Of a stretch of 10,269 nucleotides of DNA, positions 1-7,055 are shown in pieces (position 1 is the stretch's first letter; every line of letters begins with the position of its first letter). The stretch is taken from positions 1-10,269 of the forward strand of contig JADGIF010000351.1 of assembly GCA_018985225.1 (NCBI GenBank), in the 5' to 3' direction. Both the position numbers and the translations under genes were made by a program. The DNA is from Amoeboradix gromovi (lineage: Eukaryota > Sanchytriomycota > Sanchytriomycetes > Sanchytriales > Sanchytriaceae). The notes below the pieces were generated by a model. The model saw nothing but the letters and a program-made list of their open reading frames with translations. It did no database searches and was not told the DNA's origin.

Positions 1-170
1 TTGTGCAAATATCTCTTTCCTGGCGTCGAAAGACATCTGACTGTTCAATGTTTGGACCAGTTCCTCAGTGTTGATGAATTTATGCTGTGCCTGTTAGTTA
101 TTTCTTTAGATATGATATATTCGGGATTACAACCACTAACTCCATGAAGAATATCGAGTACTTGAGCCAT
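1..170 (-). CDS. 5' part of an unidentified gene, cut by the window edge
   Basis: The minus strand from the ATG at 170-168 reads M-A-Q-V-L-D-I-L-H-G, and positions 90-1 carry an open, coding-like frame (ending ..ELVQTLNSQMSFDARKEIFAQ) that leaves the window. The two frames are not continuous: the frame of the first block hits a stop shortly after 90, and the second frame has a TAA just upstream of 90. A GT-AG intron at 140-91 (50 nt, phase 0) joins them cleanly. The alternative is a single-base frameshift with no intron, because the skipped stretch (VSGCNPEYIISKEITN) also looks coding. Read that way, the spacing and the ILHG...P...EI / FDARKE motifs faintly resemble the N-terminal part of the Mo25/Hym1 (CAB39) scaffold family (ILYG...EP / DFEARKD). 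That is only a guess. An in-frame upstream ATG lies at 191-189. Only the amino end is visible, so the product cannot be named. Confidence 0.5.
91..140 (-). other. Candidate 50-nt intron (GTTAGT...CTAACAG)
   Basis: On the minus strand a GTTAGT donor at 140-135 and a CTAACAG branch-point/acceptor ending at 91 delimit 50 nt. Removal joins two phase-0 reading frames. The branch-like CTAAC abuts the AG, as in the short branch-to-acceptor spacing of the clearer introns in this window. The competing explanation is a frameshift near 90, since the intron sequence itself translates without stops in the frame of the first exon. Confidence 0.4.
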
Positions 171-572
171 GGAAAAATCTGGAGAAGTCATGAAATTATA
201 TAAAAACGCACACAAATTCGCGACAAATGATTATTCAAGAAAACAATCGAGCTGCTTTCTTTTTCCGCATGCTGCAATAACTATATCAGTTGTCTCTATA
301 ATCGTCATCAAGTCAGTAAATCGTTTCTTTCACTTTGTGGCTTGTTGTATGCATCGTCGAATTATCGTTGTATTTATCTTGTTATCCAGTGTCTTTCTCA
401 AGACAAGATCGGTCTTTCTTAACATTGCAGCTTTTACTGAAATGATAGTGGTATTTTAGTATCCGTATAGACGCTATACATTTCAGTCTATGCACTTCTT
501 TGGAATTGTATCTCTTGTGCCTGAAGTTTTTCTTGGATCATTCTTTACCCCCTTGTCCGCTTTACATAGATC
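171..572. promoter_or_regulatory. Divergent intergenic region, about 400 bp
   Basis: This stretch separates the minus-strand gene at the left edge from the plus-strand gene starting at 573, so it should hold both promoters. A perfect small hairpin, GTATAG-ACG-CTATAC, lies at 465-479, and a weaker AAGAC/GTCTT pair lies near 400-417. Both strands have moderately open frames (a plus-strand frame 169-459 and a minus-strand frame with two stops), but neither shows convincing coding character. No TATA box or other defined element could be assigned with confidence. Confidence 0.35.
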
Positions 573-1226
573 ATGTCCCAGTTGATTTCCCCATCATTAA
601 AGTTTGTTTTCAACCCTGTGAATAGTGTGAATATATATCTTAATGTTCAGTACTCCAGTGGTAATTACTTCCTATCGGACAACAATCAAGTTGATTTTAT
701 CTTCGACGATAGAAAGGAGTTATTAAAAACTCTATTGCTTCTAATTCAAAATCTGTCAAATTACACAACTCAAAATCAGAAGGCGATGTGTAAGGTTTAT
801 TTGGTACTGCCTCGTGACAAATTGGAAGACGGCTTACGTTTTTATGATCCATATATCTCAGCTTTGTTAAATACATTTAATTCTCCACCAGCAGATGGAC
901 AAATAGCCTCATATGTCTCTTATCTAAATGATTTACCTAACACATTGCCAAAGTATTCGCCCTCTGGCTTGTACTTCAAATCAGTTAGTGAATATGATTT
1001 GTGCTTTATTGCATTTTCTACCCAGACATCCTTCAAAATTCAGACTGTAGTTGATATTCAGAGCACCTTTTATGTCCTCGATATGGTTTTCAACTCTCAA
1101 AAGTTTAATCTTAAAGCAGTCGGTGAAGTTCAGTTCAATATATACAATAACACCAGTTTAATGCTTCGTTGTATGCTTCCTCTGAACGAATGTGAAATTC
1201 TTAGTTTAAAAATGAAAACTACTTAA
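573..1226 (+). CDS. Hypothetical 217-residue protein
   Basis: This is a single open frame with an ATG at 573, preceded by stops and a T/C-rich leader. I do not recognise the family. The protein is rich in Asn, Ser, Tyr, Leu and Phe. It alternates short hydrophobic strands (for example residues 15-27 and 157-200) with one probable helix around residues 48-63 (KELLKTLLLLIQNL), which suggests a mostly beta, soluble fold. There is no signal peptide, no membrane helix and no nucleotide-binding motif. The TAA stop at 1224-1226 is overlapped by an AATAAA at 1225-1230, which supports this as a true gene end. It converges with the small minus-strand gene ending at 1236, leaving only 9 nt between the two stops. 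Its reality as a gene is likely from length and codon character; its function is unknown. Confidence 0.75.
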   Translation: MSQLISPSLKFVFNPVNSVNIYLNVQYSSGNYFLSDNNQVDFIFDDRKELLKTLLLLIQNLSNYTTQNQKAMCKVYLVLPRDKLEDGLRFYDPYISALLNTFNSPPADGQIASYVSYLNDLPNTLPKYSPSGLYFKSVSEYDLCFIAFSTQTSFKIQTVVDIQSTFYVLDMVFNSQKFNLKAVGEVQFNIYNNTSLMLRCMLPLNECEILSLKMKTT

Positions 1227-1230
1227 TAAA
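1225..1230 (+). terminator. AATAAA polyadenylation signal overlapping the stop codon
   Basis: AATAAA begins inside the TAA stop of the 573-1226 gene. The other plus-strand genes also have AATAAA within about 15 nt of the stop (6589-6594 and 9235-9240), so this placement looks normal for this genome. Confidence 0.55.
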
Positions 1231-1235
1231 CAAAT

Positions 1236-1490
1236 TTATTTCATAGCTTTTGACTTGTTAAAGCCATGTCTTTGTACCAAATCAAATATTTTCACAGTGA
1301 AGCTGAAAAACCAGTCGATATTTTGCATTAGAAATGTAAAAGATCACTACTCTAAGGTGATTTCGAATAGTAATGCATAGATTTTAAATATGGACTTGCG
1401 AATTTCTGAATCACGCATATCTATACCTTCAGGCAGAGCAGCAGGTTCGTGGTAAATGGACGCTTTAGAGTATTTCAAGCAACCAAACAT
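1236..1490 (-). CDS. Small probable gene, 68 residues after splicing
   Basis: The minus strand from the ATG at 1490-1488 reads MFGCLKYSKASIYHEPAALP and onward through a charged stretch (EGIDMRDSEIRKS) into a hydrophobic helix (IFKIYALLFEI). A TAG follows at 1349-1347. Further along the same frame is a second coding-like block (FTVKIFDLVQRHGFNKSKAMK) ending with TAA at 1238-1236. A GT-AG intron at 1350-1303 (48 nt) joins the two blocks in phase and removes the stops. AATAAA overlaps the final stop (1240-1235), exactly as for the convergent neighbour. The start lies 18 nt past the AATAAA of Pho81 on the same strand. No family is recognised. The D..IRKS-FKIYALL segment slightly recalls the first helix of TMBIM/Bax-inhibitor proteins, but that family is over 200 residues long, so this would be at most a remnant. 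It could be a real small gene or a decayed fragment. Confidence 0.5.
1303..1350 (-). other. Candidate 48-nt intron in the small gene
   Basis: The donor is GTAGTG starting at 1350 and the acceptor is TTTTTCAG ending at 1303, with a possible branch site TTCTAATG inside. It is phase 2 and 48 nt long. If retained it gives an immediate TAG-TGA double stop in frame. There is no AG between the donor and 1304, so a shorter intron from this donor is impossible. Confidence 0.4.
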
Positions 1491-1508
1491 ATTTTCGAGT
1501 TAAATGTG

Positions 1509-1514
1509 TTTATT
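1509..1514 (-). terminator. AATAAA polyadenylation signal for the Pho81 gene
   Basis: The plus strand TTTATT reads AATAAA on the minus strand, 45 nt past the Pho81 stop at 1561-1559. It sits just before the start of the next small minus-strand gene. Confidence 0.5.
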
Positions 1515-1558
1515 ATAAGTACCTTCTTTGGTTAATAAAGCTAGTCTTATTTGGCCAT

Positions 1559-4178
1559 TTACTGCAGTATTTTGTCTAATTTCAAATTATACTCATTCGC
1601 TATTTCTTCGTTGTAAAATATCGGTATCAGTCCACTTTCCAGCAGCAATTCTTTCAGTTTGCTATCCTTGAACAGAGTACCTTCCACTATGATACCTAGC
1701 AAATTGCTATGTTTCGCGAACCACAATGCATCCTGCAACGATGAACATCTCGTATCTGCTGGTTTGTTTTCAAATACTTCTATTTCCTGCTTCAACAGCT
1801 CTTTATTTATCTCATAATGCGGAATTCGGTATGTGGGATATCCCAGCCTAGTGCTAAAGAATACAGGATCTAAGTTAATTTGAATTACAGTTTGGCTGTT
1901 TCCAATTCAGTGACATGCAAACATTTGGATTAAAGCTACTAAATATCACATTCTTGGTGTATTCGTACACTTCCATCAGCACCAAATCTACAAATTCATT
2001 GATGTCGAGTTTACTGTATTTGTGTAGCACCAGCAGCTCATTATGATTAAGCATGAATAACTCAACATGTATGTTGTCGCTACAATCAATTAGATAGTCT
2101 CTTAGCGACATGCCTAGCTCAAAGGCTTTAAACTGCTCAAAAGTCACATCGCTCACTAGAACATCCAACGCTTTGTTATTTATCTTTACCGGCAAGAATA
2201 TGAAATCAAACACTACAGGAACTAGGTCTCTGGTCAGCTGAACTCTTATGTTGGTATAGCTCGACTGCAAGCTACTACTACCTAGTGGAGTGGAATTGTT
2301 TAATGTGGCAGATTTCCAGTATGTTAAAGCGTTGTTGTTTATTTTTATAGGAGATATTATTGTGTATTCTACGTATAACTGCCCTACTAGTTTCTGCTTT
2401 TGGTATAGTTGAACAGAACTAGTGTTGTTGCCACATTTATTTAAATTCATTTGCCCACTTGCCATCATTACATCTCCATAGCTAGGATACACTATAAACT
2501 GTATAGTTTCTAGTTGTGCACACCTTATTCTATAAATACTTCTGTTCAGATCATCATTTTGCAGCGATATTTGAAATGGCAGTTGGTTAGGCATTTGTAT
2601 TTCTATCCTTACGTGCCTCATAAAGTGTTCATCGTGGGCTAGTCTCAATGCTTTGTGTTGCGCGTATGACCCTAATCGTAATTCCAACAAATACTCTGAC
2701 TGTAAATATGTGTGTCCATACAATCTAAATGGCAACAATGGAGGTGGCAGATTTAACAGCGGAATATCATTGTTTGTAGATTGTATAGTAGGTGTAACAG
2801 CAGGCGAGCACTTCGATACTGGTTCCAATAACTGGGCAATCTTTAAGTGACCTCTATAATATGCGTGATTTATTGCCATCCAGTTGGATTCATCCAGTAA
2901 TAAAGGATCTGCGTTTTTGCTTAGCAACATGTAGGTACACTCATAATGACCTTGTATAGCAGCGTACATCATTGCAGTATACCCATAGTTGTCATATTCA
3001 TTAAGGTTTGTACAGTAATCCAACAAATGCTCAAGAACATCTAGATGGCCAAACCTACAGCAGATATGGATTGGATGCTGGCCATTAAATGATTCTACCT
3101 TGTACTTCAACAACAGCAGTTTGACCATTTCTAAATTTCCTTTATTGCATGCCATTAATAAAGGAGTTGTGGCAGAGTGTTGTGGGATTGTTGTATCTTT
3201 AAAAAGAGAAATTAAAGGACATTTATTGTTCTTGATGACATATAACAACGGAGTATACCTGTCCCTATCCAATAGATCGCTTGAACTAAGTGATAGCAAA
3301 TATTCGGTAGCTTCAATATGGCCCTCCATTCCTGTATAATGCAGACAGGTTCTACCGTAAAAATCCTTCATATAAACATCGGCATCATGATTTATAAGCA
3401 CTTTTAATAAATCTGTTCTTCCTTGAATTGCAGCAACATGAATAATCCCACGATAATGAACATCGTCTCGAATGTTGTTGATGTTAATATTGCAGAGTAG
3501 TTTAGTAATTAGCTCCAGAGAAAATGAACAAATAAAAGACAATAACACCTTGCCAATTACATCTACACTAAGGGAGAGCAAAAAAGACTCTAAATGTGTA
3601 CTATTAATTAAACCTTTTACAGCATGGAGAATCGTGATGTCTATGTTGTTGTGAATTTCATGGTTATAAACAGAATCGACGTCGAGATGTTCATCATACT
3701 CATTTATGGTTTCTAATTGATGGTTGATGGTATTTGCAATGTCAACCAGCTTGTTATCAAAACAAGGTTGGACATCAATCTGACGAGTCAAGTAAAGTTC
3801 TTTGACATTTGATTTACTACGCTTGTCCCACTTTTTAAGAATTTTGATGAACCCTGTTTGATTTAAAGTTATAAATTGTTGCAACTTATCTAGCTCGTTT
3901 AAAAGTGAATTATAAGCTTCTAAAAGAGATGATTTACCATGATTAACGCTGAGTTTCTGCAAAGTGCTGAGTCTTTGAAGCATCAGGGATTCCTGTTCAA
4001 GATAAAACGTGTTGACTTTATGAAGCTCACTCTGAAGTAGAATGAAAAATGACTGTCTAACTGTTTCCTTATCCTGGCTTTGCAGTTTGGATATTAGTTT
4101 TTTCAGTTGCTTATAATCCATATAATAAATCGTATATTCAGACAGAGACTCTTCTAACAACGTTTTTGCAAATTTCAT
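1559..4178 (-). CDS. PHO81: Pho81-type SPX-ankyrin-GDPD protein (two exons)
   Basis: The exons are 4178-1889 and 1869-1559, giving 866 residues. The N-terminus is a canonical SPX domain (residues 1 to about 140). It starts MKFAKTL and carries the inositol-polyphosphate-binding lysine clusters DYKQLKK (21-27) and GFIKILKKWDK (109-119). Ankyrin repeats follow at about 239-452 (GIIHVAAIQG, GRTCLHYTGMEGH, TPLLMACNKGN, HPIHICCRFGH, YTAMMYAAIQGH). The C-terminal third is a GDPD-like domain with the Pho81 signatures VQLTRDLVPVVF (647-658), IFSSFNPNVC, KQPNYPVFF across the splice junction, and NLLGIIVEG. The catalytic HR and ExD/HD residues of active glycerophosphodiester phosphodiesterases are missing, as is usual for Pho81, so this part is probably not an enzyme. 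In yeast, Pho81 inhibits the Pho80-Pho85 cyclin-CDK when phosphate is low. A phosphate-sensing role here is inferred. The start codon lies only 14 nt from the edge of the Crinkler element, so its promoter must lie in that element. Confidence 0.93.
1870..1888 (-). other. Ultra-short 19-nt intron in Pho81
   Basis: On the minus strand, GTAATTCAAATTAACTTAG separates exon 1 from exon 2. Without splicing the frame ends six residues later in TAA. With the 19 nt removed, codon 764 becomes Tyr and the junction reads KQPNYPVFFST. KQPNYPV is a hallmark of Pho81 GDPD-like domains, and the downstream frame (NLLGIIVEG, ESGLIPIF) is the expected C-terminus. The shared end AAATTAACTTAG recurs in the 21-nt IFT88 intron. 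A sequencing frameshift is the alternative, but it would not explain the GT-AG ends or the shared motif. Confidence 0.88.
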
Positions 4179-4192
4179 TCAATATCTTTGTT

Positions 4193-4202
4193 TTACCCGA
4201 GT
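4193..4202 (+). repeat. Left copy of a possible target-site duplication
   Basis: TTACCCGAGT at the outer edge of the left inverted arm matches TTACTTGAGT at 7046-7055 in direct orientation, 8 of 10 bases. The two mismatches are CC versus TT. This is compatible with an old target-site duplication, but the match is short and imperfect. Confidence 0.4.
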
Positions 4203-4625
4203 AGTTCTCCTCATTAAAAGTCGTGGTGCCCCAGAAAATCTATAATTTCCACACAGAAACGGACAAAGTCGATTTTTCACTATTCTACTACTTTGAGATG
4301 GGGCTGAAAAGGGATAAATTTATTTCAAATATTTAATCTATTCTATAGCTACAAAAACGCTTGATGATCTTTCTTTTTATCAACTGCATTTTTATTTGGA
4401 ACTAAGTAGTGACCATGTGGCAGCAAGGACCATATGGGACGCACTCTGTGATAACAAGACTATCTCGAAAGTTTCAAAAAAGTAAAATTGATATCTTTGG
4501 ATACAGACAATCAAGAGGTACCCATTGATCCTTGTTTGGTGTTTATAAGAGTAAAACTCTTGAAATGGTTAGTTATCATAAGCAACTTTGGTATTACTTG
4601 GTGAAAACAAGACTAGGATTGGTTT
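4203..4625 (+). repeat. Left terminal inverted arm
   Basis: This arm contains the four inverted-match blocks listed for the element, starting with the outermost CTCCTCATTAAAAGTCGTGG. It also holds an internal degenerate direct repeat: the AACAAGACTA motif at about 4453 recurs at about 4607, and each copy is followed by a GTAAAATTGAT-like stretch (near 4482 and 4660). A weaker collinear match (GTAAAAATT...GATCTA...TAACAA) extends the arm to about 4680. No ORF lies here. Confidence 0.75.
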
Positions 4626-4751
4626 CATCCAAATTGCTCTGTGAAACTCAAACTAGAATGTAAAAATTGATCTAACAAACTGAAAAGTAAAATGAGTTTG
4701 ATTACCTTCATTGAATTCATTTACCTCTTCAATAAGTGTTAGCGGCAGTCA

Positions 4752-4815
4752 CAATATTGCAAGAAAGTAAATACAACCAAATTTACATCATTATCATGTA
4801 ACTTTCTCAATATTG
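4752..4815 (+). promoter_or_regulatory. Imperfect inverted repeat in the Crinkler gene leader
   Basis: CAATATTGCAAGAAAGT (4752-4768) pairs with ACTTTCTCAATATTG (4801-4815), leaving a 2-nt bulge and a 32-nt loop. Nested in the loop is a second small stem, GTAAAT (4767-4772) with ATTTAC (4781-4786), which competes for two bases of the outer stem. The structure ends 17 nt before the ATG at 4833, so it lies in the promoter or 5' leader. Role unknown. Confidence 0.4.
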
Positions 4816-4832
4816 CTAGTAAAACAGGGAAG

Positions 4833-6581
4833 ATGAAGGTTTTTGCAAAGCTTCCATATCGAGAGCATGTTAAAGAAATAGATATTATGGATGACGAGTG
4901 CGCCACAATGAGAAAAGCGATTAAATCCAACTTTGAAGAACTCAAGCACGTAAAATTGTCAGATATTACATTCGACGGATTTGTGAGAAAGGGCAAATTA
5001 TCAGCAAAGTTTTACAATGATCATGATAAGCCAGATAATGCATTAATCGTTAAAGTTAAATCTATGTTGGCGAACCCAGTGGCAAATGTAGAACTTTTTA
5101 CAGCTGATGGCCACCTAGCACAAACTGCGACATTATTAAATGTCAACCCTAAGATTTATGTCAGGCATTGCTACAGAGAGATTTGGCAGTCTTTCAAGGA
5201 ATATGAGCGTAAGAGATTGAAAGATCAAATTAATCACCCTCAAATGATCGCTCGTGCCTTTCTAACGGGTACTCCAGGAATTGGAAAGACTGCATTTCTT
5301 CCTTATTTCATCAACAAAATGTTGAAAGAGAATAGACAGGTGATGTTTGGATCTCGAGATTTTGGAGGATTTATTTATTGGAAATCAAAGGACATTTATG
5401 AACGCATCAAAGAGGAAGACATCAGCCCTTACCTGACTGATAGAAATATTTTCTTTTTAATGGATTCTAGAGATATTCACAATACATTGGGACCCTGTAT
5501 AATTTGCTCATCTCCAAGATCAGATATTGCTCAACAATTCCGTAAAAGTGCACTTAAACTTTTTATGCCAGTATGGGAATGGCATGAGATCCAGTCTCTT
5601 CACCAGGAAATTTATTCAGATATAATAACTGTCCGTCAGCTTTATACAAGATTTCATTTAATTGGTGGTGTACCTCGTTATTTGTTTGAGAATCTTGAAG
5701 ATATGGCTGCTGCTATTTTACATAATGCGCTCACAAAGAGTGATACTTCACATCTTCAAAGACTATTTGAATCCAAAGGTGAAGCTGGTGAAGAAGTGTC
5801 TCATCGATTGATTCATTTAAACAGCTCGAATGACACCAAACCATCCTGGGGTCAATATTCTCTTTCATATTCTTCTGATTTTGTATCTATCATGGTAGCT
5901 AATAAATATCAAAAAGTAAGACGTGATATGGTTATTCAATGGCTAGATGAGACATCTGACATCGGAAAGGCAGGTGGTTTACGTGGTAACTTATTTAAGG
6001 GTATTGGACATCTGCAAATCAAAAAGGGAAGTTTTTTTTGTAAAAGTCTTGAAAGTGTTGATGTCACACAAACTATCGAGCCTTCCTGTACAAGCATAAA
6101 AATTGTGGGTCAGCAAGACGTTACTCAGTCAGTATGGGCGCCCGATATTTATTACAAGCCATTATCCAAGATCTTTGAATGTGTTGATTCTTGGATTATG
6201 ATAAATGGAGAATTATGGGCTTTTCAATTCACAGTGTCTCATGATCACAAAATATCAAGTGCTTTGTATTGGTACTTTTTGAATTGGAATTTGAAGCATT
6301 ATGTGACTGTTGTGTATGATGGGAATAAATTTAAAAACTATAAAAAGGCCAATATCAAGTTATCTAAAAATGCGCCTTATAATAGTATAACAGAAGCCCC
6401 TGAAGGGTATGATGTACAGCAACATGTCTTGCTGCTCGATTGTAGTCAAAAATTTAGTATCAATGATTTATGGGAAATACAAAAGATAGAATTAGAATAT
6501 GCTGTAGGGATATTTGCAGAAACAGAGGGCGATAATGTAAAGGATGAGATTGAAGCATTTACCCGTGTTATCTCGACTTGA
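4833..6581 (+). CDS. Crinkler (CRN/RHS-type) NTPase-nuclease protein
   Basis: This is a 582-residue single-exon gene. Residues 1-62 resemble the ubiquitin-like header of Crinklers; the usual LFLAK-like motif is weak here (FDGFVRKGK, 47-55). There is no signal peptide. A P-loop NTPase follows, with Walker A GTPGIGKT (146-153), a Walker B-like FFLMD (207-211), a CIICSSPRS sensor-type strand (222-230) and the hallmark GGVPRYLF (278-285). Residues from about 380 form the restriction-endonuclease-fold region: GGLRGNLFKGIGH (381-393), then D452, then E460-LWAFQFTVSHDHKI, typical of the Crinkler C-terminus. In related proteins I recall the GxLFE position as a glutamate; here it is Lys389, so nuclease activity may be impaired. 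Crinklers are delivered effectors in plant pathogens, but in many fungi their role is unknown, and an NTPase-nuclease of transposon ancestry has been proposed. The gene sits centrally between inverted terminal arms. Confidence 0.85.
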   Translation: MKVFAKLPYREHVKEIDIMDDECATMRKAIKSNFEELKHVKLSDITFDGFVRKGKLSAKFYNDHDKPDNALIVKVKSMLANPVANVELFTADGHLAQTATLLNVNPKIYVRHCYREIWQSFKEYERKRLKDQINHPQMIARAFLTGTPGIGKTAFLPYFINKMLKENRQVMFGSRDFGGFIYWKSKDIYERIKEEDISPYLTDRNIFFLMDSRDIHNTLGPCIICSSPRSDIAQQFRKSALKLFMPVWEWHEIQSLHQEIYSDIITVRQLYTRFHLIGGVPRYLFENLEDMAAAILHNALTKSDTSHLQRLFESKGEAGEEVSHRLIHLNSSNDTKPSWGQYSLSYSSDFVSIMVANKYQKVRRDMVIQWLDETSDIGKAGGLRGNLFKGIGHLQIKKGSFFCKSLESVDVTQTIEPSCTSIKIVGQQDVTQSVWAPDIYYKPLSKIFECVDSWIMINGELWAFQFTVSHDHKISSALYWYFLNWNLKHYVTVVYDGNKFKNYKKANIKLSKNAPYNSITEAPEGYDVQQHVLLLDCSQKFSINDLWEIQKIELEYAVGIFAETEGDNVKDEIEAFTRVIST

Positions 6582-6588
6582 ATTAGCT

Positions 6589-6594
6589 AATAAA
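6589..6594 (+). terminator. AATAAA polyadenylation signal after the Crinkler gene
   Basis: AATAAA lies 7 nt past the TGA stop (6579-6581). The close spacing is like that of the other genes in the window. Confidence 0.5.
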
Positions 6595-6794
6595 CATTGT
6601 AATACTAACATTTGATATGAGATTCTTGTTTTGATCATAAACACCAGACAAATAATGAGTGTTGTTTTGAATTTAATGTTATGCTCAATCTTATCTCTGT
6701 TAAATGATAAAAATGGATTTCAAAAATTAAATGGACAAAAGTACCAAACAAAAATTCCTTGTTAAATAGATCCTGGTCTAATTTTTACTTAGCA

Positions 6795-7045
6795 AAACGA
6801 ATCCTAGTCTTGTTTTCATAGTGTAAACGTGATGTTGGCTTAAAATCAATGTTTCTCAATAACTTTATTTTCACCCTAGTCTAAAAATCATAGAGTGCGT
6901 CCCATATATTTATATATCCCTATTCAATCCCATCTCAGGGTACCGGAAGCATGTGCCACCGCTGTAACGAAGTTGCTGGTTTTGCAAGTATCTCTATGCA
7001 AATTTTTGATTTTTTAAAAGCCAGGACTTTTAATGAGGAGTAAAC
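6795..7045 (-). repeat. Right terminal inverted arm
   Basis: Read on the minus strand this arm repeats, in order, the four blocks of the left arm: 7040-7021, 6937-6915, 6907-6887 and 6818-6795. The outer end differs from the left by a small insertion (AGTT-CTCC on the left, AGTTTACTCC here). The region between the Crinkler stop and this arm (6595-6794) is AT-rich and has no ORF or clear signal. Confidence 0.75.
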
Positions 7046-7055
7046 TTACTTGAGT
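7046..7055 (+). repeat. Right copy of a possible target-site duplication
   Basis: TTACTTGAGT directly follows the right arm and matches the left copy at 4193-4202 in 8 of 10 bases. Confidence 0.4.

Larger units (their letters stand above)
4203..7045. mobile_element. TIR-bounded Crinkler/RHS unit, about 2.85 kb
   Basis: The Crinkler-type gene is enclosed by two non-coding arms that match each other in inverted orientation. Four blocks occur in the same outside-to-inside order on both sides: 4207-4226 with 7021-7040 (19/20 identical), 4294-4316 with 6915-6937 (20/23), 4432-4452 with 6887-6907 (20/21) and 4602-4625 with 6795-6818 (23/24). Spacing between blocks differs by indels, so the arms are degenerate long terminal inverted repeats. 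A 10-bp near-direct repeat flanks the whole. Neighbouring genes on both sides (Pho81, IFT88) are ordinary conserved genes, which fits an insertion. The only ORF inside is an NTPase plus restriction-endonuclease-fold protein, a pair proposed to derive from transposons, so it may be the element's own mobility protein or its cargo. The family is not one I can name. Confidence 0.7.

Noticed and set aside
169-459. A 96-codon plus-strand frame with hydrophobic stretches
   Set aside because: It starts inside the antisense of the left-edge gene's first exon, has no domain and no AATAAA at its end, and looks like a chance frame. The opposite strand has a similarly open frame with two stops and no workable short introns, so neither is called.
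2653-3654. Three plus-strand frames (2653-2850, 3100-3339, 3472-3654)
   Set aside because: All lie antisense to the ankyrin and middle region of Pho81, whose frame is strongly conserved.
4739-4996. A minus-strand frame overlapping the start of the Crinkler gene
   Set aside because: It is antisense to the ubiquitin-like header and leader hairpin and has no independent support.
4833-6581. An ordinary AAA ATPase or STAND immune protein
   Set aside because: The GGVPRYLF motif, the ubiquitin-like header and the C-terminal ELWAFQFTVSHDHKI strand together point to Crinkler/RHS rather than those families.
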